NCBI RefSeq assembly: GCF_001647715.1 | Contig: NZ_CP015600.1 | Span: forward strand, 682,001-746,000 | Length of the DNA stretch: 64,000 nt | Source: Pseudomonas antarctica | GTDB taxonomy: Bacteria; Pseudomonadota; Gammaproteobacteria; Pseudomonadales; Pseudomonadaceae | Reading direction: 5' to 3' | Shown: piece by piece, positions 53,197 to 63,380 of the stretch | How positions within the stretch are numbered: position 1 is the stretch's first letter | Layout: each line of letters starts with the position of its first letter | Made by a program: the position numbers and the translations under genes | The notes under the pieces: generated by a model | Database searches by the model: none | Told to the model about the DNA's origin: nothing | The model's input: only the letters and a program-made list of their open reading frames with translations

Positions 53197-53253
53197 GGGG
53201 GGCGGCTCGCGATGGGAGAAGTCTGCGGAGTCTATCAGGCGCAACCGGGCAAA

Positions 53254-53342
53254 TGTGGGAGCTGGCTTGCCTGCGATAGCGGTATGTCAAGCAACTGGCT
53301 TGTCGCTAATACACCGCTATCGCAGGCAAGCCAGCTCCCACA
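53254..53342. repeat. REP/REPIN palindrome pair between retS and the MarC gene
   Basis: Tips TGTGGGAGCTGGCTTGCC and GGCAAGCCAGCTCCCACA. Confidence 0.85.
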
Positions 53343-53361
53343 GGGGCGGTTGCATTTCAGA

Positions 53362-56136
53362 TCAGGAAACGGTGCTGTGTTCCTGTTTTTGTTGACGCTG
53401 CGCCACCCAGAACTCAACCAGCTCGCGCAACTGCGACAACTCCACTGGCTTGGCCATATGCCCATCCATCCCGGCCTGGCGCGCGCGCTCTTTATGTTCC
53501 GAGAGGATGTGTGCGGTGAGTGCCACCACCGGTGTGCGAATGCGTTGGTGGCTGACTTCCCACGCCCGCAGTTGCTGAGTGGCGGAGAAGCCATCGAGGA
53601 TCGGCATTTCGCAGTCCATCAACACCAGGTCGTAACGCTGGGCTTTCATCGCCTCCAGCGCTTCTTCGCCGTTGCTGGCGGTGTCCGGGTTGAGGTTGAG
53701 CTTGCCCAACATGCCGCGAATCACTTTGGTGGAGATGCTGTTGTCTTCAGCCACCAGGATGCGGAAGTCGCTGGGCACGGTCACGGCTGTCGGTGCGCTG
53801 AGGGCGGGGCGCTGCTGCACGGCGCCTTTACTGCGCTGGGTCAGTTCGTCGGCCAGGGTGGTCTTGAGCGTGTAGCCAGCCACCGGTTTGGCGAGGATGC
53901 GCTTGATGCCGCAGTTGCGCGCGATGATCTTGCTCGGTGCATTGCTGATGCCGGTGAGCATGATCAGCAGGATGTCGTGGTTAAGGCTCGGGTCTTCCTT
54001 GATCTTTGCCGCCAGTTGCATACCGGTCATGCCGGGCATGTTCTGGTCCAGCAGCACCACGTCGAAGTAATCGCGCAGGTGAGCTTTGGTGCGCAGCAGC
54101 GCCAGGGCCTCTTTGCCGGACGGCACGGCGCTGACGTTCAGGCCCCAGGCCGTGCATTGCTGCACCAGCACCTTGCGACAGGTGTCGTTGTCGTCCACCA
54201 CCAACACCCGGGCGCCTTTGAGCGGGCCGTCGAGGTCGGACGTCGGATGCTCCAGGCGTTCCGGGTCCAATGGCAGGGTCAGCCACAGGGTGCTGCCTTG
54301 GTGGCTGCCACTCTTGATGCCGAACTCGCCGTTCATCAACAGGATCAGTTGACGCGCGATCACCAGGCCCAGGTGGCCGCTCAAGCGCGTGGCCGAGAGG
54401 AAGTTCTTGCTGTGCAGTTCGCTGTGCAGCAACGCGTCGCGCTCGGCGGCCTCCATCGGCAGGCCGCTGTCCTGCACGGCAATGCGCAGGCGCGGCTTGG
54501 TGCTGCGTTCGTCGAGGGCGACGACGATCAGCACTTCACCTTCATCGGTTTTTTGCAGGGCGTTTTCCAGCAGGCTTAACAGTGCCTGGCGCAGGCGCGT
54601 CGGGTCGCCGCTGATCACTCGCGGCACTTGGGGCTGGATGAAGCTGATCAGTTCGACGTTCTGCTGCTCGGCCTTGGCGCGGAAGATACTCAAGCAGTCA
54701 TCGATCAGGGCGTTGAGGTCGAATTGCACGTCGTCCAGCTCGATCTGCCCGGACTCCAGCTTGGAGATGTCGAGGATCTCGTTGATCAGCGTCAGCAGTT
54801 CATTACCGGCGCTGTGGATGGTTTGCACGTAGTCACGCTGTTTCACCGACAGCGGCGTGCCCAGCAGCAACTCGGTCATGCCCAGCACACCGTTCATGGG
54901 CGTGCGGATTTCGTGGCTGATCTTCGCCAGGAACTCGGCCTTGGCGGCGATTTCGGCATTGCTGGCCGCCAGATCACGGCTGAGGCTGAAGCGGGCCTCG
55001 ACAATCGCGCGCTGGCGTTCGCCCAGGGCCAGGCTCATCAGCAGGCCGCTGAGGCAGATAAACCCGAGCAACGTGACGATCAAACCTTGCGGCGCCACCA
55101 GCGTCAGGCCGAGCAGGGCCGGGAGGATGATCAGCGTACCGATGTTGAACACCACCATCGCTACCACGAACAAGCGTGCCGGCCGGTAGCCTTTCTGCCA
55201 GTGACAGGCCGAGACAAACAACATGCTCAGCCCGGCCAGGGCCACCAGGGCGTAGGTGATGATGTTCAGCGGCAAGGTGTTGACGAACAACAGCAGCAGT
55301 CCGCACAGCACGATCAGCAGGATGTCGGCCATCAACAGCTTGTTCAGCGGGTGCGGGCCCAAAGGCATGAAGAATCGGTAGGCAAACATCAACCCGCAGG
55401 GGGCGGTCAGCAGCAGGGCCAGGTAGGCGCCCGGGGTCTGGATCGCGTGCCAGTTCGGCAGCCACGGCCCCACCAGGTTGAGCAACAATGCCAGGCTCAG
55501 CATCAACAGCAGCTCGCAGGCCGCCAGCCATAGGCTGCTGCGTGAGCGGTGGTAAGCGAAGCGTGTGAGGTTGTGCAGGATCAGCATCAGCAGGCAGCCG
55601 AACAGCAAGCCGTAGATCAGTGTCTGGGTCTGATCGGCGGCGGCGAGTACGGCCGGTTCCAGGGTGATATAGGGGCGCAGCTCGTGTTCCGAGACCAGGC
55701 GCAGATACACCTCCAGAGGCTTCTGGCTCTGGGGCATCGGCAGCATGAAATCGCTGCTGGGCAGCGGGCGTCCCGCCTGGGGTTGGCGAGTGCCGGTGCT
55801 TTGTTGTTCCACCAGGGTGTCGCCGTCCAGTACATAGAGGCTCAGGTGGGACAGGTCCGGGGCGAATACCCGCAGCACTTGCTCGTGCTTGCCGGGTTGC
55901 AGCTTGAAGCGTACCCACAACGCACCGTCCGGCTCCGCGGCGGTAATCCGGTCCAGTTCGATGGGGCTGAATTGATTGGTGTAGCGGGCGGAGCGAATGT
56001 CGCTCAACTGCAGGTCGGCCTGTTCATCAAGCAATACTGCCCAACCACTGCCTTGCGCGGCGGCCTGGGCCGGGAACAAGCAGAGCAGGGTCAGCAAACT
56101 GACTGTGAAACCTATGGCGATCCTGAGCCAGCGCAC
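53362..56136 (-). CDS. retS: Hybrid sensor kinase RetS
   Basis: 924 residues. Order: signal peptide (1-28); periplasmic 7TMR-DISMED2 sensor (~30-165); seven-helix 7TMR-DISM block (~172-372); HisKA with His408 in K-I-S-H-E-I-R-T-P-M-N-G; a HATPase domain; and two receiver domains (V-L-V-V-D-D-N-D with Asp in V-V-L-L-D-Q-N-M-P-G; I-L-V-A-E-D-N-S with V-L-M-D-C-E-M-P). The ATP-lid box reads Q-D-S-G-L-P-M, a departure from D-x-G-x-G. RetS in P. aeruginosa restrains GacS by forming a heterodimer and so represses the small RNAs that switch to biofilm life. The downstream purD-purH-fis order matches the retS locus. Confidence 0.92.
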   Translation of the reverse strand: MRWLRIAIGFTVSLLTLLCLFPAQAAAQGSGWAVLLDEQADLQLSDIRSARYTNQFSPIELDRITAAEPDGALWVRFKLQPGKHEQVLRVFAPDLSHLSLYVLDGDTLVEQQSTGTRQPQAGRPLPSSDFMLPMPQSQKPLEVYLRLVSEHELRPYITLEPAVLAAADQTQTLIYGLLFGCLLMLILHNLTRFAYHRSRSSLWLAACELLLMLSLALLLNLVGPWLPNWHAIQTPGAYLALLLTAPCGLMFAYRFFMPLGPHPLNKLLMADILLIVLCGLLLLFVNTLPLNIITYALVALAGLSMLFVSACHWQKGYRPARLFVVAMVVFNIGTLIILPALLGLTLVAPQGLIVTLLGFICLSGLLMSLALGERQRAIVEARFSLSRDLAASNAEIAAKAEFLAKISHEIRTPMNGVLGMTELLLGTPLSVKQRDYVQTIHSAGNELLTLINEILDISKLESGQIELDDVQFDLNALIDDCLSIFRAKAEQQNVELISFIQPQVPRVISGDPTRLRQALLSLLENALQKTDEGEVLIVVALDERSTKPRLRIAVQDSGLPMEAAERDALLHSELHSKNFLSATRLSGHLGLVIARQLILLMNGEFGIKSGSHQGSTLWLTLPLDPERLEHPTSDLDGPLKGARVLVVDDNDTCRKVLVQQCTAWGLNVSAVPSGKEALALLRTKAHLRDYFDVVLLDQNMPGMTGMQLAAKIKEDPSLNHDILLIMLTGISNAPSKIIARNCGIKRILAKPVAGYTLKTTLADELTQRSKGAVQQRPALSAPTAVTVPSDFRILVAEDNSISTKVIRGMLGKLNLNPDTASNGEEALEAMKAQRYDLVLMDCEMPILDGFSATQQLRAWEVSHQRIRTPVVALTAHILSEHKERARQAGMDGHMAKPVELSQLRELVEFWVAQRQQKQEHSTVS

Positions 56137-56251
56137 GGCGAAATCCCTTCGTAGGTTGATGCACGGGTTAACTATGCGCGGGGCGACATGTGTAGGGCAA
56201 GGGCCAGAGGCCCTTGCCTAACCGAACGGATAGCTACTCAAGTGTAGCTGT

Positions 56252-57544
56252 TCAGCTGTTCTCGCCACGTTCACGGGCAATGGCGCGATAGCCGATGTCT
56301 GTGCGGTAGAAGCAACCTTTCCAGTCGATTTTCGCGGCCAGTTTGTACGCCTGTTGTTGCGCGGCGTCGACACTGGCACCCATTGCGGTGGCGCACAACA
56401 CACGGCCACCTGCGGTTACAACGTTGCCATCCTTGAGCGCGGTGCCGGCATGGAACACCTTGCCTTCCAGCGTAGCAGCTGCGTCCAGGCCTTCAATCAC
56501 ATCGCCTTTGGCGTAGTCGGCAGGGTAACCACCGGCCGCCAGCACAATGCCGACGCTCGGACGTGGGTCCCACTGTGCTTCAACCTTGTCCAGCGCCTGG
56601 GCCAGGGCCGCTTCCACCAGCAGCACCAGGCTCGACTGCAAGCGCAGCATCACCGGTTGGGTTTCCGGGTCGCCGAAGCGGCAGTTGAACTCGATGACTT
56701 TCGGGTTACCGGCTTTGTCGATCATCAGGCCGGCGTACAGGAAGCCGGTGTACACGTTGCCTTCGTCGGCCATGCCGCGCACGGTCGGCCAGATCACCAG
56801 GTCCATCACACGCTTGTGTACTTCGGCGGTGACCACTGGGGCAGGGGAGTAAGCACCCATGCCGCCGGTGTTCGGGCCAGTGTCGCCGTCGCCGACGCGT
56901 TTGTGGTCCTGGCTGGTGGCCATCGGCAGAACGTTTTTGCCGTCGACCATTACGATAAAGCTGGCTTCTTCGCCGTCGAGGAACTCTTCGATGACGACGC
57001 GGGAACCGGCTTCACCGAAAGCGTTACCGGCGAGCATGTCGCGCACGGCGTCTTCGGCTTCCTGCAGGGTCATCGCAACGATCACGCCTTTACCGGCGGC
57101 CAGGCCGTCGGCCTTGATCACGATCGGTGCGCCTTTTTCACGCAGGTAAGCCAGGGCCGGCTCGATCTCGGTGAAGTTCTGGTAGTCGGCAGTCGGGATC
57201 TTGTGGCGTGCCAGGAAATCCTTGGTGAACGCCTTGGAACCTTCCAGCTGTGCAGCGCCAGCGGTAGGGCCGAAGCAATCCAGGCCACGGCTGCGGAACA
57301 GGTCCACGACGCCGGCAACCAACGGCACTTCCGGACCGACGATGGTCAGGGAAACGTTTTTCTCGGCAAAATCAGCAAGCTGCTCAAGGGCCAGCACGTC
57401 GATGGCGACGTTTTCACACTTGGCTTCAATGGCGGTGCCGGCGTTGCCGGGTGCGACGAAAACTTTCTGGACCCGCGGGTCCTGGGCAACTTTCCAGGCC
57501 AGGGCGTGTTCACGGCCACCGCTGCCAATGATGAGGACGTTCAA
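56252..57544 (-). CDS. purD: Phosphoribosylamine-glycine ligase PurD
   Basis: 430 residues. An ATP-grasp enzyme joining glycine to phosphoribosylamine, second step of purine synthesis. Start M-N-V-L-I-I-G-S-G-G-R-E-H-A is diagnostic; K-A-D-G-L-A-A-G-K-G-V and F-N-C-R-F-G-D-P-E-T-Q carry the ATP and metal ligands. It lies downstream of purH on the same strand with a palindromic repeat in between. Confidence 0.97.
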   Translation of the reverse strand: MNVLIIGSGGREHALAWKVAQDPRVQKVFVAPGNAGTAIEAKCENVAIDVLALEQLADFAEKNVSLTIVGPEVPLVAGVVDLFRSRGLDCFGPTAGAAQLEGSKAFTKDFLARHKIPTADYQNFTEIEPALAYLREKGAPIVIKADGLAAGKGVIVAMTLQEAEDAVRDMLAGNAFGEAGSRVVIEEFLDGEEASFIVMVDGKNVLPMATSQDHKRVGDGDTGPNTGGMGAYSPAPVVTAEVHKRVMDLVIWPTVRGMADEGNVYTGFLYAGLMIDKAGNPKVIEFNCRFGDPETQPVMLRLQSSLVLLVEAALAQALDKVEAQWDPRPSVGIVLAAGGYPADYAKGDVIEGLDAAATLEGKVFHAGTALKDGNVVTAGGRVLCATAMGASVDAAQQQAYKLAAKIDWKGCFYRTDIGYRAIARERGENS

Positions 57545-57576
57545 GTCAGACTCCTTCGGAGGAAGTTACGAGCTGT

Positions 57577-57695
57577 AAGCTGCAAGTTAGAGCATTCTGT
57601 GTTGCTCTAAAGTGCAGCATGCGGCTATGAATTTTAGAAACTGCAAGCAATATCAAAAGTTGCAAAGACCTGCTTTTACTTGTTGCTTGCAGCTT
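57577..57695. repeat. Inverted repeat between purH and purD, second palindrome family
   Basis: AAGCTGCAAG (57577-57586) and CTTGCAGCTT (57686-57695), perfect 10-bp arms of the same core as the ureB-ureC repeat. The middle is AT-rich with no gene. Confidence 0.65.
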
Positions 57696-57721
57696 GAATT
57701 TTGCCGCTCCACGCCAGTGGA

Positions 57722-59329
57722 TCAGTGACGGAAGTGGCGCATACCGGTGAACACCATGGCGATACCGGCTTCGTCGGCTGCGGCAATCACTTCTGCATCA
57801 CGCATCGAACCGCCCGGTTGGATCACGGCGGTAACACCGGCTTTCGCAGCATTGTCCAGGCCGTCGCGGAACGGGAAAAACGCGTCGGAAGCCATCACCG
57901 AACCGGCGACTTGCAAACCCGCGTGCTCAGCCTTGATCGCGGCGATACGTGCCGAGTTCACACGGCTCATCTGGCCGGCGCCGACACCGATGGTCTGGCG
58001 GTTCTTGGCGTAGACGATGGCGTTGGACTTAACGTACTTGGCGACTTTCCAGGCGAAGATCAGGTCGTGGATCTCTTGCTCGGTCGGGGCGCGTTGGGTG
58101 ACGACTTTGAGGTCTTCGCTGCCGATCATGCCGATGTCGCGGCTCTGTACCAGCAAGCCGCCGTTGACGCGCTTGTAGTCCCAGGCAGCAGCGCGTTCAG
58201 CCGACCACTCGCCACAGGCCAGCAGGCGCACGTTGGCTTTGGCGGCCACAATGGCGCGGGCTTCTTCACTTACGGAAGGGGCGATGATCACTTCGACGAA
58301 CTGACGCTCGACGATGGCTTTGGCGGTTTCTGCATCCAGCTCGCGGTTGAAGGCGATGATGCCGCCGAAGGCGGATTCGGTGTCGGTGGCGTAGGCCAGT
58401 TCGTACGCCTGGCGGATACCGCCTTCAGCGTCCGGGCTCACGGCCACGCCACATGGGTTGGCGTGCTTGACGATCACGCAGGCCGGCTTGACGAAGCTCT
58501 TCACACATTCCAGCGCGGCGTCGGTGTCGGCCACGTTGTTGTAGGACAGCTCTTTGCCTTGCAGTTGGGTCGCGGTGGCGATGCCGACTTCGGCCGGTTT
58601 GGCTTCCACGTAGAACGCCGCGCTCTGGTGCGGGTTCTCGCCGTAGCGCATTTCCTGGGCCTTGATGAACTGGCTGTTGAAGGTGCGCGGGAACTGGCTG
58701 CGGCCTTCTGTGCTGAGGGTGTCGGCGGCCTGGTTCACGGTGCCCATGTAGTTGGCGATCATGCCGTCGTAGGCGGCAGTGTGTTCGAACGCCTTGAGCA
58801 TCAGGTCGAAACGCTGGGCGTAGGTCAGGCCGCCGGCTTTCAGGCTTTCGAGCACGTTGGCGTAGTCGCTGGCGTTAACCACGATGGCCACGTCTTTGTG
58901 GTTCTTGGCCGCGGAGCGAACCATGGTCGGGCCGCCGATATCGATGTTTTCGATGGCGGTCGGCAGGTCGCAGCCTGGCTTGTTGATGGTGGCTTCGAAC
59001 GGGTAAAGGTTAACGGCCACCAGGTCGATCGGCTTGATGCCGTGTTCGGTCATGATGGCGTCGTCGATACCGCGACGACCGAGGATCCCGCCGTGGATTT
59101 TCGGGTGCAGGGTCTTGACCCGACCGTCCATCATTTCTGCGAAACCGGTGTAGTCCGCGACTTCTACTGCGGCCACGCCGTTGTCCTGCAGCAGTTTGAA
59201 GGTCCCGCCCGTGGAGAGGATTTCCACGCCCAGGGCTTCCAGCTCCCGGGCAAATTCGAGGATCCCGGTCTTGTCGGAGACGCTGATCAAGGCACGGCGG
59301 ATCGGCAGGCGGGTAGTCTGGTCGGTCAT
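57722..59329 (-). CDS. purH: Bifunctional purine enzyme PurH (AICAR transformylase/IMP cyclohydrolase)
   Basis: 535 residues from the ATG at 59329 ([20 protein letters not shown]); GGA lies eight bases upstream and earlier in-frame Met codons do not suit the family. The N-terminal MGS-like IMP cyclohydrolase domain (~1-200; [15 protein letters not shown]) is followed by the AICAR transformylase domain with [10 protein letters not shown]. It performs the last two steps to IMP. A terminator at 59361 separates it from fis, so it has its own promoter. Confidence 0.97.
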   Translation of the reverse strand: MTDQTTRLPIRRALISVSDKTGILEFARELEALGVEILSTGGTFKLLQDNGVAAVEVADYTGFAEMMDGRVKTLHPKIHGGILGRRGIDDAIMTEHGIKPIDLVAVNLYPFEATINKPGCDLPTAIENIDIGGPTMVRSAAKNHKDVAIVVNASDYANVLESLKAGGLTYAQRFDLMLKAFEHTAAYDGMIANYMGTVNQAADTLSTEGRSQFPRTFNSQFIKAQEMRYGENPHQSAAFYVEAKPAEVGIATATQLQGKELSYNNVADTDAALECVKSFVKPACVIVKHANPCGVAVSPDAEGGIRQAYELAYATDTESAFGGIIAFNRELDAETAKAIVERQFVEVIIAPSVSEEARAIVAAKANVRLLACGEWSAERAAAWDYKRVNGGLLVQSRDIGMIGSEDLKVVTQRAPTEQEIHDLIFAWKVAKYVKSNAIVYAKNRQTIGVGAGQMSRVNSARIAAIKAEHAGLQVAGSVMASDAFFPFRDGLDNAAKAGVTAVIQPGGSMRDAEVIAAADEAGIAMVFTGMRHFRH

Positions 59330-59360
59330 TTCAATTTCCATCAAAAGCAAAGGAGTCAGC

Positions 59361-59393
59361 AAAAAAGGCGTCCGTTTTTACGCGGGCGCCTTT
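59361..59393 (-). terminator. Rho-independent terminator of the dusB-fis operon
   Basis: On the minus strand AAAGGCGCCCG and CGGACGCCTTT form a stem with one mismatch around a short loop, and the transcript ends in a T-run (59361-59366). It lies 18 bp past the fis stop and just ahead of purH. Confidence 0.78.
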
Positions 59394-59410
59394 CTGGTTT
59401 GATTGAATGC

Positions 59411-59731
59411 TTACAGCAAATCGTACTGCTTGAGCTTTTTGCGCAAGGTGCCACGATTGAGGCCCAGCAGCTCACTGGCTTTGGTCTGGTTGCCCTTGAC
59501 GTAGTTCATCACGCTTTCAAGCAAGGGCGCTTCGACTTCGGAGAGCACCAGGTTGTACACGTCCGTGACGGAAGCGCCCTCAAGGTGGGCGAAATAATTG
59601 TGCAACGCCTTCTCGACACTCCCGCGAAGGGTCTGGCCTTCTTCGCTCGGCGTGTTCAGGTGCTGTTTCAAATTGACGTTGTCGCTCACGGGTGTTGTTC
59701 CACTCACTAAAGTCTCGGTCATCATCGTCAT
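59411..59731 (-). CDS. fis: DNA-binding protein Fis
   Basis: 106 residues; E. coli Fis has 98. The helix-turn-helix end [19 protein letters not shown] is essentially invariant. Fis bends DNA and tunes rRNA, tRNA and other growth-phase genes. Its ATG overlaps the dusB stop (ATGA); dusB-fis is the standard gammaproteobacterial operon. A second ATG two codons later is also possible. Confidence 0.96.
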   Translation of the reverse strand: MTMMTETLVSGTTPVSDNVNLKQHLNTPSEEGQTLRGSVEKALHNYFAHLEGASVTDVYNLVLSEVEAPLLESVMNYVKGNQTKASELLGLNRGTLRKKLKQYDLL

Positions 59732-60741
59732 GCGGCCACCCCCTCTCCGTCCCCTGTCCCCAGGCTCTTGTAACGTTCGCTGAAAAACTCACGAACGTTG
59801 GCGCACTGTGCTTCCGTATCATCCAAACGATTGAAGTGGGCGCGAAACTCCCTGGCGCCCGGCAAGGTTGCGAGATACCAGCCGACATGCTTGCGAGCAA
59901 TGCGTACTCCCATCACGTCTCCATAGAAGGCGTGCAGGGCGGCCAGATGCTCTAGCAGAATACGTTCCACCTCGATCAGCTCCGGTGCCGGCAACACTTC
60001 GCCGGTACGCAGAAAATGCTCGATCTCACGAAAAATCCATGGCCGCCCCTGGGCGGCCCGGCCAATCAACAAGCCATCGGCACCGGTTGCGTGCAGCACG
60101 CGCCGGGCTTTCTCGGCTGAGTCGATATCGCCATTGGCAAACACCGGCATCGACACCGCCTGCTTGATCGCGGCAATGGTGTCGTACTCGGCTTCACCGG
60201 TGTAAAGGTCGGCGCGGGTGCGGCCGTGCACCGCCAACGCTGTAATGCCTGCCTGTTCGGCGATCTTCGCCACCGTCAGGCCGTTCTTGTTGTCCCGGTC
60301 CCAACCGGTACGAATCTTCAGGGTGACCGGCACATCCACTGCGGCGACAACGGCCTGCAGGATCTCGGCGACCAATTGCTCATCTTTCAACAGCGCGGAA
60401 CCGGCGGCCTTGTTGCAGACCTTCTTGGCCGGGCAGCCCATGTTGATGTCGATGATCTGTGCGCCCAACTCAACGTTGGCCCGTGCTGCATCCGCCAGCA
60501 TTTGTGCATCACCACCGGCGATCTGTACCGAGCGGGGCTCGGGATCACCTTCGTGGATCATGCGCATCCGCGATTTGCGGGTGTTCCACAGGCTCATGTC
60601 GCTGGTGACCATTTCAGAGACTACTAGACCCGCGCCCAAACGCTTGCACAGCTGACGAAAGGGCTGGTCGGTGACGCCCGCCATCGGGGCGAGAATCAAA
60701 CCGTTTGGCAATGTGTATGGGCCGATGCGTACCGCCGACAT
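59728..60741 (-). CDS. dusB: tRNA-dihydrouridine synthase DusB
   Basis: 337 residues. An FMN-dependent TIM-barrel enzyme that reduces uridines in the tRNA D-loop. Motifs: L-A-P-M-A-G-V-T-D at the start, N-M-G-C-P-A-K-K-V with the catalytic Cys, V-H-G-R-T-R and F-A-N-G-D-I. It is the first gene of the dusB-fis operon. The 185-bp gap upstream holds an AT-rich promoter-like region and a 7-bp hairpin (60860-60882). Confidence 0.94.
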   Translation of the reverse strand: MSAVRIGPYTLPNGLILAPMAGVTDQPFRQLCKRLGAGLVVSEMVTSDMSLWNTRKSRMRMIHEGDPEPRSVQIAGGDAQMLADAARANVELGAQIIDINMGCPAKKVCNKAAGSALLKDEQLVAEILQAVVAAVDVPVTLKIRTGWDRDNKNGLTVAKIAEQAGITALAVHGRTRADLYTGEAEYDTIAAIKQAVSMPVFANGDIDSAEKARRVLHATGADGLLIGRAAQGRPWIFREIEHFLRTGEVLPAPELIEVERILLEHLAALHAFYGDVMGVRIARKHVGWYLATLPGAREFRAHFNRLDDTEAQCANVREFFSERYKSLGTGDGEGVAA

Positions 60742-60926
60742 AGGACTTCCCTGTTGTGGGGCCGGATCATTAGAGTTCGAAAAAGGGTTGGCATGATACC
60801 CGCTCTCGATGACTGGATAAAGGCTGAATTGGATAAAATCTGAACAGTTATTTCTTTATCGCCACCGGTTTGGTAGGTGGCGGGGCAGTCAATAATTTGC
60901 CGTCAAACCTCGGAGCGTGAACCGGC

Positions 60927-62192
60927 TCACTCGGGCGAGTGGAAACTCAGGCTGTAATTCACGGCTTTATTGCCTGGGTCGAGGATGTCCAGGGAGATAT
61001 GGATCGGGGTCTGTGAAGGCATCTCGCTCACACCGGCCAGTTCACCACTCAGGTATTCGCCGGGTTTGAAGCGACGACTGGCAATCAGGCTGCCGTTCAA
61101 GTCGGCAAAACGCAGCTCCAGCAGCGGGAAAGGCTGGGAGAACGTCGCACGGTTATAGATGATGGCGTCCACCACCAGCGCCCCGGCAAACTCCGGGTTG
61201 CTGCGCACCACCAGGTTACTGCTCTTGATGTGCGCGATATCGACCCGTGATGGCACGGTGCAGCCCAGTGTTGGGCACAGTTGCTGGAACCAGGGGCGGT
61301 AAGCGTCCTGGCGGGCAAGGTCGCCGAATTGATAGGCGACGTACTGGCCCGCCAGGCCAGCGGCAGCCAGCAATACCAGGAGTGTCCAGATGAGACGACG
61401 GCCCCAGCCTGACGGACGTTTCTGCGCATAAAGATGCAGCGGGTCGTCTTCCAGGTCCTGGAGTACATCGTCGTGAACGCTGGCTTCCGGGCGTGGGCGT
61501 TGGCGACGCGGTTGTGGGCGTTCTTCGGGTTCAGGCTCGTCCGCGGCAGCGGTCAGCGGCGTGAACGGCGGGTCGATATCGTCATCGTCAGGCGTTGAGT
61601 GCCGCGAGGGTTCATCGTCAATGTCGTCACTATGAAACGATATGGACGGCTCGGTGCGCTGCTTGGTCGCAGGTGCCTTGACCGGTTCGGGTTCGTCTTC
61701 GGGGGCTTGGACGCGTTCCTCGGGCGGTTCGCTGAACAGGCTGGCGGCCCACTTTTCTTCCTCGGCCTTGACGGTGTCACGGCTGGCGCTGAGGGCATCT
61801 TCCTTTTGCCGACGGTCGGCACCTGCTTGGCGACGCTCCGCGCCTGGCGGCAGGGTGTGCTGAATCTCGCGGCGCTCCAGCTTGGCCAGTTCTTCGTCCA
61901 GGTCAAGGTTGTCCAGGTCCAGCTCTTCGGCGGTCCACTGCTTCTGGCTGATGGCTCGCGGTGTCTGGGGGGCTGCCTCGGGAGCCTGTCCTGCGGCTGG
62001 CTCGGCGGGAGCTGGCTGTGTAACTTGCGGCGCAGGTGCACCGGCACGCTGCTCCAGCAACTGGCGAGCGGCGTTGAACACTTGCAGGCACGAGCCGCAG
62101 CGAACCACGCCACGGGCCACGCTTAATTGAGCGTGGCTGACGCGAAAGCGGGCTTGGCAATGCGGGCACTGGGTGACGAAACTGTCAGTCAT
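60927..62192 (-). CDS. Zinc-ribbon and DUF3426 membrane protein
   Basis: 421 residues. The N terminus has an MJ0042-type zinc ribbon with two Cys pairs (C-P-H-C at 9-12 and C-G-S-C at 32-35). A long Glu/Pro-rich disordered linker (~50-260) leads to one membrane helix (L-I-W-T-L-L-V-L-L-A-A-A-G-L-A) and a periplasmic DUF3426 domain (~300-421). The role is unknown; the shape suggests an envelope protein with a cytoplasmic zinc-binding head. It is 30 bp downstream of prmA, same strand, and holds this position in other pseudomonads. Confidence 0.85.
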   Translation of the reverse strand: MTDSFVTQCPHCQARFRVSHAQLSVARGVVRCGSCLQVFNAARQLLEQRAGAPAPQVTQPAPAEPAAGQAPEAAPQTPRAISQKQWTAEELDLDNLDLDEELAKLERREIQHTLPPGAERRQAGADRRQKEDALSASRDTVKAEEEKWAASLFSEPPEERVQAPEDEPEPVKAPATKQRTEPSISFHSDDIDDEPSRHSTPDDDDIDPPFTPLTAAADEPEPEERPQPRRQRPRPEASVHDDVLQDLEDDPLHLYAQKRPSGWGRRLIWTLLVLLAAAGLAGQYVAYQFGDLARQDAYRPWFQQLCPTLGCTVPSRVDIAHIKSSNLVVRSNPEFAGALVVDAIIYNRATFSQPFPLLELRFADLNGSLIASRRFKPGEYLSGELAGVSEMPSQTPIHISLDILDPGNKAVNYSLSFHSPE

Positions 62193-62222
62193 GCGGCCAT
62201 CCGATTCAGGCAGGCGCCCATT

Positions 62223-63101
62223 CTAGCGCCGACGACCACTGATGCGTACCCAGCCGTCACGGTTAGCGATCGGGTCCAGCTCGAAGTCCTGAGCATAGGC
62301 TGCCGCCACGTCTTCGCCTTGCTCGGCGAGAATGCCCGACAGCGCCAAACGCCCACCTGGCTTGACCAGGCTCGACAACTGCGGCGCCAGGGACACCAGC
62401 GGCCCGGCGAGGATATTCGCCACCAGCACATCGGCCTGTACCTGGGGCAATTGCTCCGGCAGGTACAGTGGGAATTTGCCTTCAGGAATATGGTTGCGCC
62501 CTGCGTTGTCGCGGGAGGCTTCCAGGGCTTGCACGTCGATGTCGGTGCCGACAGCTTCCTTGGCGCCCAGCAATAGTGCGGCAATCGCCAGGATCCCCGA
62601 GCCACAGCCGAAATCCAGCACGTTGCAGTCAGTCAGGTCCTGGCCGTCGAGCCATTCCAGGCACAGCGCGGTGGTGGGGTGAGTGCCGGTGCCGAACGCC
62701 AGGCCCGGGTCCAGCAGCAGGTTGACTGCCTCCGGTTCAGGGGCGGCGTGCCAGCTGGGTACGATCCACAGGCGCTGGCCGAAACGCATGGGCTGGAAGT
62801 TGTCCATCCAACTGCGTTCCCAGTCCTGGTCTTCAATGATTTCACTGTGATGCTCCGGCAGCGGGCCGCCGGTGAGCAGTTCCATATGGGCCAGCACGGC
62901 GGCGGCATCGGTGCCGTCTTCGAACAGGGCCAGCAAATGGGTGTGGGACCAGAGTGGCGTGGTGTTGAGTTCGGGTTCGAAGATCGGTTGGTCTTCGGCG
63001 TCCATAAAGGTGACCGAGACAGCGCCCACTTCGAGGAAAGCGTCTTCGTAGGTTTCGGCTTGTTCTGGGCTGATGGCGAGACGGACTTGCAGCCAAGGCA
63101 T
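62223..63101 (-). CDS. prmA: Ribosomal protein L11 methyltransferase PrmA
   Basis: 292 residues from the ATG at 63101 ([20 protein letters not shown]), with AAAGGTG eight bases upstream; the longer frame upstream enters a REP element. N-terminal substrate-recognition domain (~1-60) and a SAM Rossmann domain with [13 protein letters not shown] and A-N-I-L-A-G-P-L. It methylates Lys and the N terminus of L11. E. coli PrmA has 293 residues. Confidence 0.96.
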   Translation of the reverse strand: MPWLQVRLAISPEQAETYEDAFLEVGAVSVTFMDAEDQPIFEPELNTTPLWSHTHLLALFEDGTDAAAVLAHMELLTGGPLPEHHSEIIEDQDWERSWMDNFQPMRFGQRLWIVPSWHAAPEPEAVNLLLDPGLAFGTGTHPTTALCLEWLDGQDLTDCNVLDFGCGSGILAIAALLLGAKEAVGTDIDVQALEASRDNAGRNHIPEGKFPLYLPEQLPQVQADVLVANILAGPLVSLAPQLSSLVKPGGRLALSGILAEQGEDVAAAYAQDFELDPIANRDGWVRISGRRR

Positions 63102-63210
63102 GGCGGGCACCTTTGAAAAAAATGAGTGTGCGACGGCTGGGTCGCGAAAGCGCGCAAGTTTACGCGAGCGGCGGGCAGAAGACGACACCACTGACCGCAC
63201 TCGGTCCAAA

Positions 63211-63299
63211 TGTGGGAGCGGGCTTGCTCGCGAAGGCGTCGGGTCAGTCGCCTTATGTTCCCGCTGACCCGCCGCCTTCGCGAGCAAGCCCCTCCCACA
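63211..63299. repeat. REP/REPIN palindrome pair between accC and prmA
   Basis: Tips TGTGGGAGCGGGCTTGCTCGC-like at 63211 and GCGAGCAAGCCCCTCCCACA-like ending 63299. It belongs to the GCGGGCTTGCTCGC sub-type seen at 3240. It lies in the 279-bp gap together with the accC terminator. Confidence 0.83.
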
Positions 63300-63341
63300 G
63301 GGGTAATGTGTCTATCCAGAAAAAAACGGTGTTCCACAAAC

Positions 63342-63369
63342 AACAAAGCCGCCCGAAGGCGGCTTTGTT
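63342..63369 (-). terminator. Terminator of the accC transcript
   Basis: A perfect 12-bp stem (63342-63353 with 63358-63369). On the minus strand it is capped by a TTCG tetraloop and is followed by TTTG-rich sequence. It sits 11 bp past the accC stop. Confidence 0.75.
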
Positions 63370-63380
63370 GGGTGGAGCAC

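Noticed and set aside
57701..59710. 669-codon open frame on the plus strand across purH
   Set aside because: It is the mirror of purH in a GC-rich genome: Val/Gly/His/Asp-rich, no domain, no ribosome site.
60860..60882. 7-bp hairpin (CGCCACC/GGTGGCG) downstream of the DUF3426 gene as a terminator
   Set aside because: No T-run follows on the minus strand, so it was not called.
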